A stretch of DNA of 64,000 nt from Zygnema cylindricum (Eukaryota > Streptophyta > Zygnematophyceae > Zygnematales > Zygnemataceae). Where the stretch lies: NCBI GenBank assembly GCA_037447655.1, contig JBBHKE010002777.1, forward strand, positions 1-64,000, written 5' to 3'. The stretch's first letter is position 1. Each line of letters starts with the position of its first letter. Position numbers and translations under genes: made by a program. Shown here in pieces: positions 32,336 to 43,462 of the stretch. The notes beneath the pieces were generated by a model. It had not been told where the DNA came from. It ran no database searches and saw nothing but the letters and a program-made list of their open reading frames with translations.

Positions 32336-34001
32336 GTGCGAAGTTTTACCGTTTTGCCAAAATAAAAAAGTACAACCAAACACAAACTTAAGTACATGTT
32401 AAATAACTAAACATAAACATATAGTTAAACTTACTTTTTTTTTTAACCTTAAACAAGACGGTTCAACTACAACTAAATTAAACTGATCGGCATTAGGAGT
32501 TGAATAAGAGTAAATAACACGAAAATCAACCCCCTTTTAAAAAACCTTTCATCTAATGATGATTAGTGGAGTGGTTTCCAAAGAACAATCATTCGTCATT
32601 ATCTTCAATAAGCTTAATTTAATCCAATTTCTTTAAAAGATTATGCTACAAGAGCAGTCAACTTTGAGAGCTAATCTTCAATACTAAATTTACTCATAAA
32701 TTGAATTAATGATTTTGTAACGGACAAGTGGCATGATTTCCACAAGAACAGTGAATCATTAGTAGAATCAATGTTTTTTTCGTCACTGAAAATATCTTTT
32801 CTTTGTGCAAAGTGTCTTTTTATTAACCCGAAAATTACGATGAAAAGGTAAGGTTGTTACCCTTCGACTGTTAACGGGGGTTAAACACTTGTGCATGGAG
32901 AAACGATGATTGACGCATCAAAAATATTAATGACACTATAATTGATTCATGATGTAGTTTTTTTTTTCTTTTTACCCCTTATTTCCAAGTTCTTTATGCA
33001 AATCACGTGGCCATATAACCAAAAATCATGATAGATTTCTAGGATTACTTCAGACGTTGACCCTTATTTTTTCCCTATGTACTCGAATGGATCACCAACG
33101 CGAGGTTTTGATCAGGCTTCTTGTTGTTATCGATATTACTATAATTAAACATGAAGAAGGGAAGCCCAAAGGTTTTGTATCTAACAATTACTACCATAAA
33201 TCTTGCACAACTCTTAATCGAACAAATAAATTAGCCTCAATGGACAATAAGAACAACAACCACAACGACAATAGAAAACGATACCAAAAATTAAACCAAG
33301 AAAACTTTGTATTTGTAAGTGTAAATTCCCAAAGTTCGACGGAGTACATGGTCTTTCTCTCTTAATTTTTTGTTGATTATAGACAAGCTACACATTTGAG
33401 TTATTAATAAGAAAAGGAAAACTAATATGATTTTTTTCAAACAAGAAATTGGTAATTTGTTATTCAAATCTTAACAAAAAAGGCACAAACAACCATTGAA
33501 GCAAATAAATCAAAACACAAGAACACAACTTTTCCAACAAACATAAATGCTTGCTGATTTTCCAAGCCATTTTTAGCATTTAGCACCCTTCAAAGTTTTG
33601 GTAGGTCTCTCTCTTGCTCCCTCACCCGCCTCAGACAGTCTTCCTTCCACTATCTCCACACAACCCCTCCTCTCCCCTCTATCCTGCCCCTCTTCCTCCA
33701 CCTCCTCCACTACTTTTAGGTACTCCAAATGACACTAGAGACATCATTTTTTAGGTGGTGTTACAACTTTTTCCAAATCGTTTCACCGGAACAATTAAAA
33801 GAAATATATTAATTGTAATGCTATTTAGTCTTCAAAGGAGCAAACAAACTAGGACCGGATCAGTATGATGATCTCAAATAGCACAATTCCAAGAGGATGG
33901 TGGCTAGCCCATCTCGACCAAAAAACCTTCATTTCTTTGATTTAAAGTAACAACAAACATTACCAAAAGAAATTTTTATACGCAAATTTTGAGTTGTTCT
34001 C
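32336..34001. other. No gene recognised downstream of LRR gene 1
   Basis: 3' flank of the minus-strand LRR gene 1. A pyrimidine-rich stretch lies at 33605-33720. A plus-strand frame at 33057-33365 (Asn-rich, no domain) is probably chance. Confidence 0.4.
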
Positions 34002-34258
34002 CTATTGACCACCGGAATGCTTTCCAACTCCAGGAGGATGTTTTCCAACTCCAGGAGGATGTTTTCCGACTCCAGGAGTATGTTTCCCAACTCCAGGAGG
34101 ATGTTTTCCAACTCCACGAGGATGTTTTCCAACTCCAGGAGGATGTTTTCCAACTCCAGGAGGATGTTTTCCAACTCCTGGAGGATGTTTTCCAGCTCCG
34201 GGAGGATGTTTTCCGACACCCGGAGGGTGTTTCCCAACGCCTGGAGGATGTCGCCCTC
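34002..34258 (-). CDS. LRR gene 1, terminal exon: eleven HPPGVGK heptads
   Basis: Minus-strand exon after acceptor TTTTCTACAG. Starting with two bases of a Gly codon it encodes GR, eleven HPPGVGK heptads (variants HTPGVGK, HPRGVGK, HPPGAGK) and HSGGQ before TAG at 34004-34002. Among the units, base changes fall mainly at third positions in this frame (GGA/GGC/GGT, GTT/GTC, CCA/CCG/CCC, CAT/CAC), while the same changes alter residues in the other frames, which supports this frame as coding. The peptide is basic, Pro- and Gly-rich, like plant cell-wall structural proteins. It is the last exon of the model whose other exons are 37258-37374, 38347-38624 and the 72-nt LRR exons; the phase at the junction matches. 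Confidence 0.6.
34020..34250. repeat. 21-bp minisatellite, 11 units
   Basis: Exactly 11 x 21 bp, consensus TTTTCCAACTCCAGGAGGAT plus G on the plus strand. As the unit is a multiple of three, all frames stay open; see the coding call on the minus strand. Confidence 0.95.
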
Positions 34259-37257
34259 CTGTAGAAAATTGTGAATAATGTTTAATAAATGAGTCATTTA
34301 AAAATACAAAACGTTCAAAAGACGGCATTCAAAAAGATACAAAATAAATACTTGGAGGAGTAATTACCGCCATCTTTCCAAGGTAGAATAATCTGTAAAA
34401 TGCCTTATTCTTTACCAAAAAGAATGAATGTACTGAACAAGCTTGTGAATGAAATGCAGTTTCTCGAATGATGATTTGCACCAATTTATTTAATCAAAAT
34501 GCCCAACTAGAAAGGCAAATTGCACAGAGATAATGTAACCATTTCAAAAAGAATTAATTTTGTAGGATCATAATAGACAGACCAATGGTATCCCAATAAT
34601 ACAATTTTTGCAAAAAGGATCGTATGTTTTTATTTTAATGAAAAAATGGAATTTGGTCTAAGTGCCTATTAGACATGGCCGTATTCGTTTTATTGGCAAA
34701 TACACATTGCGTATAATTGGCACCGTAAAATCGTATTCAGCTTAGATTTGAAACACAACCAAAAACAAACCCACACGATGTATGCCGAGAAACACATGGG
34801 CCGGAGGAATTGTGTACACTCCCCTCCTGATTAGTATGGATCATCATAAGTATGGACCATGTCTAATTTTAGTCATGGATTTTTGGCACCCAGCTAACAA
34901 ATTTTACGGATTACCACAATTGTTAACCTAAGGTGGCCAAGAGCACCCAGATAGGCACATAATTTTTGTGCGCAATATAGCATAGACCATATATTGTCAT
35001 CCACAATACAGGTTCATCTAAAATTGTTTAATTACGGTGATAGAACAGTGAACCTAAAAGGGATGTCTTGACACTAGAGTTAGAAGTAAATGAACCGAAA
35101 AATTTGTTCAGTATGAAAATCGGTTCGTGGTGTGCCTTTGAATAGCTCCCTCAAGATTGACAAGAAAAGTCCAAAATCTTGTGGCATGGTAGAAGCACAC
35201 AAAAGTACATGTTGCAAAAATTTCAAGGTTATAGACTTTCGAAGTACCTAAACTAATATGTGGACAAAGAATTTGATTGCGTAAAAAAATGATATTTTGG
35301 CAGGTACAAAATATACGAAATTGTGATCCAACGCAAAATAAAAACAACTGATAATTATTGAGAAATTCAATGGAGCTTCAAAGTCTAAACTAAAAAAACA
35401 AGAACAATTTTGGCATATTTGTAATACTGGATTTGTTTTAGTGTGTGATGTGGCGGAAATCGAGCCTGAAAAAGTTTTTCCTCACCTGCAGAAGTGAAAC
35501 GTCGTTTTGCGTGAAACATTTAACCTTTTTCTAGTACCGCTTGGGGAACTCATGATAACACTTGAATTTGCAACCGTCAAAGTATATAATTTCGCATGTA
35601 ACGACAAAGATTGTTGCTGTCCTAGACAAAAAGTTGGACAGCCACGACTCCTTGAGTCAACGTTACGCCACAGAGTCTAACTACCAAACCGTAAACGACA
35701 AGTTCTGTATTTTAGAGTGCCGAGAAGTAGATTGACGTACGAGAAGTATCATTTTTTGGACTTTAGTGGTACAGAACTTAGAAGTTATTTGAAAAGGCGC
35801 GTCGAATTTTTTGGCCTTTTCAGTCGGATGGGTCCGTTTCCAACCCTAGGGTTAATAGTGAGAATTCGTTGGCCTACGAACTAGTTTGACATGTAAAATA
35901 TACTTGTTGATTCATCTCCAAACATGTCTCACCAATGGATGTGGTGGTATTTTTTCTTTTAACATACTTACAAAAACGTCCACAAAATAATGCAAAAATA
36001 AGACAAAATTATCATTCTTTAAATATTGTACAGAAACGACCTATAATAATTTCCAAACTAATTTTCTGAGTAGATAAAAACTTATCATACATATATAAAC
36101 ATTACATATAATATATATACATTTTATATGTCGGATATATAAATATACATCTATACACATACGTATATTAAAACATGTACTCAACAATCTGCTAGTCTTA
36201 GAAGATCATGACCTCCAAGGGAGCCTAAAACAAGAAAAAATAAACACACAGCTTATCGTCAAGTTCAACAGAAAACCTGATTTTGGCTGATGATTTTTTC
36301 TTATTCATCAACTGTGCATCTTTAGGGGTTCATCTGAGTCAAAAATTAACATTAACATTTAATTTTCTCTTTACCACTATTTTTGTGTATCATTAAGGTT
36401 TTGTTTTTGAAAACACTCACTCAATTTCCTCGGCGGTGGGGCTGATACCGAAACCCAAAAACCAAACACATCAAAGAATCGATACATAAAGTGAGTTAAA
36501 ATGGAAATATCGCAAAGCATCTTGATTCAAATCGAGAAACGTCAATACAAAATCAAATTTTAAAATAAATTTCATCTCTACCACAACTTATTCTTTCCTA
36601 TGGTTTTGAACTAGCGACAAACGATCTTGGAAAAAAAACCGATACTTAGGCGTTCTAACTCTCACATGGGAAACGATAGAAATGAGTAGAAAACAAGTCA
36701 AAATCAAAATACCAACACGGCTCATTCTGATGACGTTTATTACTAGCTTAGCTACAAAATAAAAATCCATTAATTGTTCCCAACAAAAAATATCTATGAT
36801 TTTACATTAATTAACATAACTCGCCTTTTTTGTTACTGTTTTTGTATGCTATTCACAAATAGCAATAGCAGAGCCTGGAGTTATTCTTCAAAATGGGTAT
36901 TTTAACACATACATTTTGTGTCTAAAAATTGTTTTCATTGTAGAAAAAAAAAAACAAAAAAACCCAATTCTTTGACATTATATTTTAAACATTGATTCTT
37001 TTTCAAACAACTTAATTTCATTAAAAAATGCTACTTTAAGCTAGAGGTACCATAAGCTTGTATTTGTGGTAGTCATTTGAAAATAGGTTTTTTGTTAAAG
37101 TTTCAATTTCATGCAAAGATTATACCCATTGAAAGAACACGCATGATTAATCAGTTCATATGCAATTAACAACAAGAAAATTTCTAATCTTTTATTATTT
37201 TCTCTATTTTCCGAATCGAGTGATCTACACGATGAATAAACAGAAGTGCGAGCAAAC
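34259..37257 (-). other. Intron of LRR gene 1 (model) with AT-rich segments
   Basis: About 3.0 kb between the proline-rich exon donor (GTTTGC) and the heptad exon acceptor. Includes a TA-rich microsatellite at 36080-36180. No exon or mobile element recognised. Confidence 0.4.
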
Positions 37258-37655
37258 CTGGAAGAGGTGTCGGAGAGACGGGAGGAGGACGCACTGGAGG
37301 CAAAGGAGGGGGCTGGATCACTGGAATGGAAGGATTTAGCCAAAAGCAATGAGGAGGAATATTTAGGACAGCATCTAAAGAAAATTTTCAAAAGAGATTT
37401 GGGAGAGGATTTTGGCGTGGTTTTGGGGGGCTGTTTTGGAGGGGAAGGGAGGGGGTATTTGTGTTATAACACGACTGGTTAAGTGCAATGCATTTTAAGC
37501 ATTGATTTTTTTTCAAACAATTTTATTTCATAAAGAAAGGTTATGTTAAAGTAGAGGTACCATAAGCTTGTATTTGCGGTTGTTTGTGAAAAAACCCTAG
37601 GTTTTTTGTCAAATTTTTAGTTTTATATAGAAATTATACCCCTTGAAAATATACA
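36983..37655. repeat. Direct duplication flanking the proline-rich exon, ~508-bp offset
   Basis: Copies at about 36983-37145 and 37491-37655 share AAACATTGATTCTTTTTCAAA, AGAGGTACCATAAGCTTGTA and TTTTTTGTNAAA in order. The exon at 37258-37374 lies between them, so an exon-bearing segment may once have been duplicated and partly lost. Confidence 0.75.
37258..37374 (-). CDS. LRR gene 1, proline-rich exon
   Basis: Candidate 117-nt minus-strand exon between acceptor TTTTCTTTAG and donor GTTTGC. It reads AVLNIPPHCFWLNPSIPVIQ, then PPPLPPVRPPPVSPTPLP: a proline-rich linker. It takes two bases at its start and leaves one at its end, matching both the preceding EGF exon (leaves one) and the following heptad exon (takes two). 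The same frame is also open and proline-rich further upstream (about 37385-37455), except for one TGA, so the exon could have been longer once. There is no transmembrane segment. Confidence is moderate because proline codons alone can arise from C-rich DNA. Confidence 0.45.
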
Positions 37656-38346
37656 CATGTTTATTCAATTCAATTTCGATTAACAATAAAAAAAATTATT
37701 GTGCCAATTTTTCCTAATTTGAACCCTTTTCTATGAGTTCTTATTTAACATTTTGTTCTTTCCAAAAGTTCAGGTTTAACATTATTTCTCTTCTATGAGT
37801 TTTTGTATCAACAAAAACTCTAATTCCAAATGATCCGCTTCTTATGCATTCACCAATATTGTACCAACCAACTCTGAGACCTGTCTTTATTATTCTGCTA
37901 TAAAAACAATTGACTTGTATGAATCCACACCTGAATGGCCCAAAAGCAGCTGTAATTCTTAATTTAAAAATTTACAACTGGGGTTCCAAAAACAACATCA
38001 AACTATCTTTGTTTCAGTCCTCATGTTCACCAATAAGTTTATAAACATATTCAATTTAAATTAGAATCAAATATTTTATTCATATTTTTAAACTTTTACA
38101 AGTGTGATTTGCCATTTAAGTGGATACACATAACAAATTCAATGAAACAAAATTGTGGCTTATAAATCCTTGTGCAATTATCATAATTAGAACTTTATTG
38201 GCCACAAATTACTGTCGTGCACAATACCACCATGAATTTCTTATTGAGCATAAATGGTTACGTAAAAAAAAAAATCAAAAAAGCGAGATCATTTTCATGG
38301 AGAAGACATTTGTTATTGGTGCGTATCTTGTCAAAAGTGGTCATAC

Positions 38347-38624
38347 ATTTGCAAATGAACTTGCTATCCTGATTCGTGTATCCTTCATTGCATGCACATG
38401 ATGTCCCGTTTGTGCCATTGGAACAAATACCGCCTCCCCCACAAGGGCCTCCTACTTGGGTTGCGTCGCAAAACGCGTCGCAGTCGCTTTTACTTCGTTG
38501 ATCACTTGATGCACACCCGGTTGGGAGGTTTGGGCCGAATAGGCAATTGGTGGATAAGCCGTCACATTCTGGGAGCCCGTTGACTCTGGCAACCGGTCCG
38601 GTGATGTAGTTGTGATCAATGAAA
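38347..38624 (-). CDS. LRR gene 1, LRR end cap and EGF-like exon
   Basis: Minus-strand exon with acceptor ATTTGCAG (38627-38625) and likely donor GTATGA (38346-38341). It begins with one base, in phase with the 72-nt LRR exons. The peptide starts FIDHNYITGPVARVNGLPEC, the last half-repeat and Cys cap of a plant extracellular LRR, goes on through CDGLSTNC and SDCDAFC, and ends in an EGF-like module (PCGGGGICSNG, SCACNEGY, FICK) with NGT glycosylation sequons. About ten cysteines in 92 residues indicate a disulphide-rich secreted or cell-surface domain. If the donor were not used, the frame would stop at 38258 after a tail without domain. The GC content is clearly above that of the neighbouring introns. 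Confidence 0.7.
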
Positions 38625-39641
38625 CTGCAAATACGGTTTACCATCGTAAAAGAAAATTACGCGACAAGCCATCGATATCCATTATAACACGTCTAAAAAA
38701 ATAAACATGTTAGAAGGCATCAACCTTGATTCATGTAAAGAGGACGTACAAAAGGTGCGGACAACAAACCTTTACGTAATTTTATTTGTAGCTTTGCTTA
38801 TTAAAATATATTTCTACACATGAATTACAAATTTTTTATTTTTAGCAATCATTGCTTTTTATTATAATTATTGCTTATTATTATTATAAGTAGTTTTGTC
38901 ATGAATTATTTTTTGTTATTTATCATTATTGTTAGTTGGCATTATAGAGATTATTATTGATTAATTCTAATAATTACTGTTCTTACCTAGTCTATGTATT
39001 GAGTATAACATATTATTATTATTTTGAACTCTAAATATATTTCTTTATTGTTGCGTTCAGTGACTATTATTATTATAATAGCAATTATACATATTATTAT
39101 TTATTCATTTCTACTTTTACTATTATATATATATAGAGCTATCATTAATTGTTATTGATTATAATCTACTGGTGTCATTAATGAATGTTAGTGTTTGTCC
39201 GCAGTTTAAATTACTATTACTATTATTACAGATTATTATTATTGAAATTTACTATTACAGATTATTTTTATTCGTTTGGATTACTAATAAACGTTAGTCG
39301 TTATTGTTATAAATTTTTTTTTTTTAAATAAACATGAGTATCAAATATTATTATTTTACAAGCATTTATTATTAGTAAGTATTATTAATAATTATTATGA
39401 TCGTTAGCATATATTTTATCAAAAAGTACTAAACTTTTTTAGTAATTACTATTTTTAATGATTAATATTTTTTGTGATCTCCCTCTCTTTTAATCTCTCC
39501 CTCTTCCTCTCCCTCACTTTTTTCCTCTCCCTCCTCGATGCCCCTTTACCGCTCCCTTTTCTACCCCTTTTTCCCTTTTTTGTTCTTTTTAAATTTTTAT
39601 CATTGTTGCTAATTTTTTCCTATGATTATCAACATAAATAT
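38625..39641 (-). other. Intron of LRR gene 1, AT-rich
   Basis: ATT-repeat-rich intron between the EGF exon and the hAT-like insertion. Its end at 39617-39641 is the left half of an intron block that reappears uninterrupted at about 42255-42280. Confidence 0.5.
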
Positions 39642-41884
39642 CATAGAGGTTTCATTCGTAGTATGCCCACACATGAAAAGCTAAAAAAATAATGAATATG
39701 CGCACGGAACAAAATTCAAAAGTATATGAAATGCGTTGACCGACTTTGACTTCATAATAAAATAAAAAAAGAAAACATTTAATCAAAAGTACTACTACAA
39801 CTTAGGGTATGTTCCCATGTATAAAAGTACCGAGTTTTTTATTAGAACGAGGGAGAGTACACCTCCAGTCGCTTTTAGCGTAAAGAAATAAATAGAGTAA
39901 AAAAATACTTAGTGTTATTAAAGCTAATAAGGGATTTGGAAATTACAAAAATATATATATTTACTCTAATTTTTTACTAATTCTAATTCGGGTTTATCCA
40001 AAGAATAAATATCGGCCATAAATATGCTTACACTAGTATAGGTACACGTACAAAAACTGACAAACCGTACGCCGTCGCTTTCTGTAACGTACAGAAACAG
40101 ACAAACAGTACACCGTCGCTTTCTGCGATTTTCTGCGACCCTATTTCATCCTATTTTTAGAGCGCACATTCACATGCGTGCGCGGTTATGTTAAATATTT
40201 TTTTGTACTTTTTAGCTTACAGAGGTACATCTTTTTTCGGTCAGACATTGACCGTACACTACACTATTTAGATTGCAGTGTATTGGAGAGAATAACGCTA
40301 ATTGAAAAAAAAACCCTAAAAAGCGTTAAGAAAAAAATTGAATTACTAATTCTTAGTGTTCTGTATCGGTAAAAAAATTATCGCGATAACACCAATACCG
40401 ATAGTTATCGGTTATCAAAAGGTCAGAGGTTCCGATAAATCTGTACTTTCTGTCCGGAGTACTTTTTGTCTGGTAAACTGAACATAAAATTTACGGGAAA
40501 TGTACGGTTTTTTACGGGAAATGTACGGATAAGACGAGAAAATACCGTGCACTTACGGGAACGTACGGCATTGTACCGATAAACTGATGATCATGGAACG
40601 GAAAAAGGACGGCGGACACAAAGTACAACGGATGCAAAAGAACATTCGCGGAATCGAACAAACGACTTTCAATGAGAAAATACGAGCAGACGGCCAGCGT
40701 GAGCGCCGTCATCCCGGAATGGCTCTTTTGGCGGCTTATGCCAAAAAAGCCGACGGATTGACACGTGGCAGGTTTCCACTGGATCATAAGGAAGAAAGGG
40801 ACAAAGCCATGGTGTCGGATGTGAAAGGTACATCGTTTTAACTGGAGCCGTAATAAAGCCGTACATATCTTATGCCGGCTATTGTACTTCGGCTTGTACA
40901 AATGATCTGATTGGTAGGCACCTCAGTAGATAGGTGTTGTGAGTAAGGCGCGTCGGGGGAATAACACATACAGTTGAGTGAACTGGCCGTACATTTTTCT
41001 GTACGGTTTGTACATATATCGCCGATAGTTATCGATATCGGTGTTATCGCCGATAATAACCGATAAATATCGGTTATTTATCGGCGATAACACCGATAAC
41101 GATATATCGTACCAATACATCGATTATCGGCTAGCCGAAAAAAGGCCCATATCGCTTATCGGCAAATCCTTACCGATACACAACACTACTAATTCTATTT
41201 AAGAATTTGGACAAAAATTTGGGCGCACCGAATTAGCGTTGACGCTAATAGCGATTGGCGGTGTACTCGCTATTTTTTTTTTGCCCATCACCCGCATGTA
41301 CGGAATCAAATTGCAGCTAATCAAATTTAACTCAAAAGAAAATTTACATTAATATTAGTACTGTATCACTAGCGTTAATTACTCCAATGTCGAATATTTA
41401 TAGATAGTGTAATGAACAAATGTGTTAGTCCATACTATCACTGCTCATTATTTTGTACAGACGTCCAAAATAAGGGTCAGATAAGGGCGTCGACAGGGGA
41501 GATTGAGTGTGTCGCACGTAAAGGCGTACTCGGATTTGATTCCAAGTGTTAAAGACGAGGGAAAATATAGCGAATTTGTTCTCACATGAATAGATGACAA
41601 GGCGTCAAAAACATGTGAACACATGAAATACATGAGAAGGCGTCAAAAATATGTGAACACATGCTATCGCTACTACCCTAAAAACATGGGAATGTGTATC
41701 GATTTCTTTACTCTAATAGCGATTCACGGTGTACTTTCAACCTTTTTATGAAATTTCCGTACAAATTTTTTGTACATTTTATTTGTTCACGAAAAGTATG
41801 CGAATTTTACCAAAAGTTCAAAAACTAAAAAAAACAACGCATTTTCGTAAAAAAGTCAAAATCTGTACGAATGAAGCCTCTATG
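39642..41884. mobile_element. hAT-like non-autonomous element, 2.24 kb
   Basis: Termini CATAGAGGTTTCATTCGTA and TACGAATGAAGCCTCTATG are inverted copies with one mismatch. The 8-bp direct repeat ATAAATAT flanks it (39634-39641 and 41885-41892), the target length of hAT transposons. The homologous block in the neighbouring duplicated intron (about 42250-42310) has the same flanks joined with one ATAAATAT, that is, an empty site. It has no transposase frame and contains a nested element at 40354-41188; without that it is about 1.4 kb. Confidence 0.85.
40354..41188. mobile_element. Nested hAT-like element with captured LTR segment, 835 bp
   Basis: Termini TAGTGTTCTGTATCGGTAA and TTACCGATACACAACACTA are inverted copies with one mismatch; CTAATTCT repeats on both sides (40346-40353, 41189-41196) as an 8-bp target duplication. 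Subterminal GATAACACCGATA-type hairpins are dense, as in hAT elements. The interior (about 40740-40945) is collinear with the upstream part of a reverse-complemented family-A LTR (ACACGTGGCA, TTGTACA, TGATTGGT, CAGTAGATAGGTG). The open frame at 40587-40841 is not a transposase. Confidence 0.8.
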
Positions 41885-41983
41885 ATAAATATTATTATTA
41901 TTGTTATAATCATTGTTAATTATCACTATTGTTTTCCAATTTGGCTGCGTATTTATTACAGGGTTATCATTCATGTGTCTTAC

Positions 41984-42055
41984 AAGTATACGAGGGATGT
42001 GAGTTGACCGATGGACGAAGGAATACTTCCACTCAATTGGTTGAGATGTAGAGAT
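41984..42055 (-). CDS. LRR gene 1, LRR exon (72 nt), last before the end cap
   Basis: Minus-strand exon between GATGCCACAG and GTAAGACACATGAATG, phase 2 both sides. Peptide contains SLHLNQLSGSIPSS and IGQLTSLVY. Splicing to the exon starting at 38624 completes a Phe codon and continues as FIDHNYITG, keeping LRR register. Its flanking intron contains the empty-site counterpart of the hAT-like insertion. Confidence 0.85.
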
Positions 42056-42358
42056 CTGTGGCATCAAACATTCACACCCCACCAGCACACCCCACCAACA
42101 GCCACACCCCCAAAGGGTCTCCTAGTTAGTAACTCTCTGGTTCTACATTCAAAAATAACAAGGGCAAATTCCTAGTAAAGACATATAGCGGATTTTTTTT
42201 CCTCCATATTAATTTCAGCATCATTTTATGTTTATATTTAGGCTTATATTTTTCTATGATTATCAACATAAATATTATTGTTATTATTGTTAATCATCAC
42301 TATTATTTTAAATTTTAGCTTACTTATTTATTACAAGGTTATCATTCATGTGCCTTAC

Positions 42359-42430
42359 AAGCCTTTGAGGGATGTGAGTTGACCGATGGACGACGGAATG
42401 CTTCCACTCAATTGGTTCAAAACTAAACTT
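42359..42430 (-). CDS. LRR gene 1, LRR exon (72 nt), most 5' one seen
   Basis: Minus-strand exon between CGATGCCACAG and GTAAGGCAC, phase 2 both sides. Peptide contains SLVLNQLSGSIPSS and IGQLTSLKG. It lies 375 bp from its neighbour at 41984 and shares intron sequence with it, so the pair is a tandem exon-plus-intron duplication. Further 5' exons (signal peptide, N-cap) were not found before the copia array that starts at 42961. Confidence 0.85.
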
Positions 42431-42960
42431 CTGTGGCATCGAACATTCACACCCCACCAACAGTCACACCCCCAAAGGGTCTCCTAGTTAGTATCTCTTA
42501 CAGGTTCTACATTCAAAAACAACGAGGGCAATTTCTTAGTAAAGACATATAGTGGATTATTTTTCCTCCATCACACTACCTATATTAATGTCAACATCAT
42601 TTTGGTGTAATCCATAGGTTGGACTTTGGACACACAATATTTACACAAAACCGCATTTCTTGCTACACCCCTATGAGCGCCCCTCTTTTTTCACACCTAA
42701 AAAAAATACATAAAAAAATGATATTAAATGAAAAAAAACCTATGGTAAAGCATATTTACAACATACATTGTTTTTGACACCAAAGGGCTTTTGGCACAAT
42801 CCCACCCTCCCACCTCTTTCCTCCATGACAAAAACATAATAATTTGCACAATCAACCAAAGAAAGGACCCCACAAAAAAAATTGATGGAAATATAAATGA
42901 ATGTGGTGTTTTCACCCCACACCAATTTCCATCACGATGCCTTTCCCTCCCCCTCCACCT
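42431..42960. other. Upstream flank or intron of LRR gene 1
   Basis: Begins with the intron block CACACCCCCAAAGGGTCTCC and TTCTACATTCAAAAACAA shared with 42085-42180. No exon recognised before the copia LTR. Confidence 0.5.
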
Positions 42961-43462
42961 TGATAGGATCTTACACAAAAATCAGAGTGCAAGATTACAG
43001 CGGAAGCAAAAAAAAAAAATTCAGACGAGAGTAAACTGTCCACGAAAGCCGATATATTTCACGGACATTTTCTCCCACATAAAGGTTAAGTTTTCCCTCC
43101 CACTTTGTTGCAGTATAATGTAACGTCACACAATCAAACTAAAAACAAACCAAACTATAAAGTGCGCACTGAGCGCCTACGAATCAAATCGCGTCTATAC
43201 GTGAAACGACATAATACAAGGCACAAGACACACGTACGAACAAAAACCAATAAAGACAAAACGAACCCACTAACCATACACACCAAACGAAACAAAATAC
43301 TTGGTCGTTGTCAAACTAAATCTTCGCGAGACCAAAGTACTACATAACCGTACGACTCGACTTAATGACTCCAAACCAATCTGGACCACTATCTTCACGT
43401 AACGCCAACCAAGCTGGACGCGCGATAGACCGCGACGGCCGATTACAACCTTGATTCTAACA
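42961..43462 (-). mobile_element. LTR 1 (left) of family-B copia array
   Basis: TGATAGGATCTTACAC...TTGATTCTAACA, 502 bp; in minus orientation this is the 3' LTR of internal copy 1. The polypurine tract (complement of ATCCCCCTCTTAAAG) adjoins it. Flank CACCT at its left does not match AGAGG right of 54246, so the array ends carry no target duplication. Confidence 0.9.

Noticed and set aside
33057-33365. Asn-rich 102-codon plus-strand frame
   Set aside because: No recognisable domain, AT-rich composition, no supporting splice or promoter context.
34020-34250. Regular 21-bp direct repeats as a possible CRISPR array
   Set aside because: Units are contiguous without unique spacers; it is a minisatellite in a plant-type genome.
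33929-34297. Leu/Glu heptad (LELENIL) frame resembling a coiled coil
   Set aside because: Unit differences change residues in this frame but are mostly silent in the HPPGVGK frame, and only the latter fits the splice phase of the upstream exon.
40587-40841. 84-codon frame within the nested hAT-like element as transposase
   Set aside because: No hAT transposase motif, too short, and it overlaps the LTR-derived segment.
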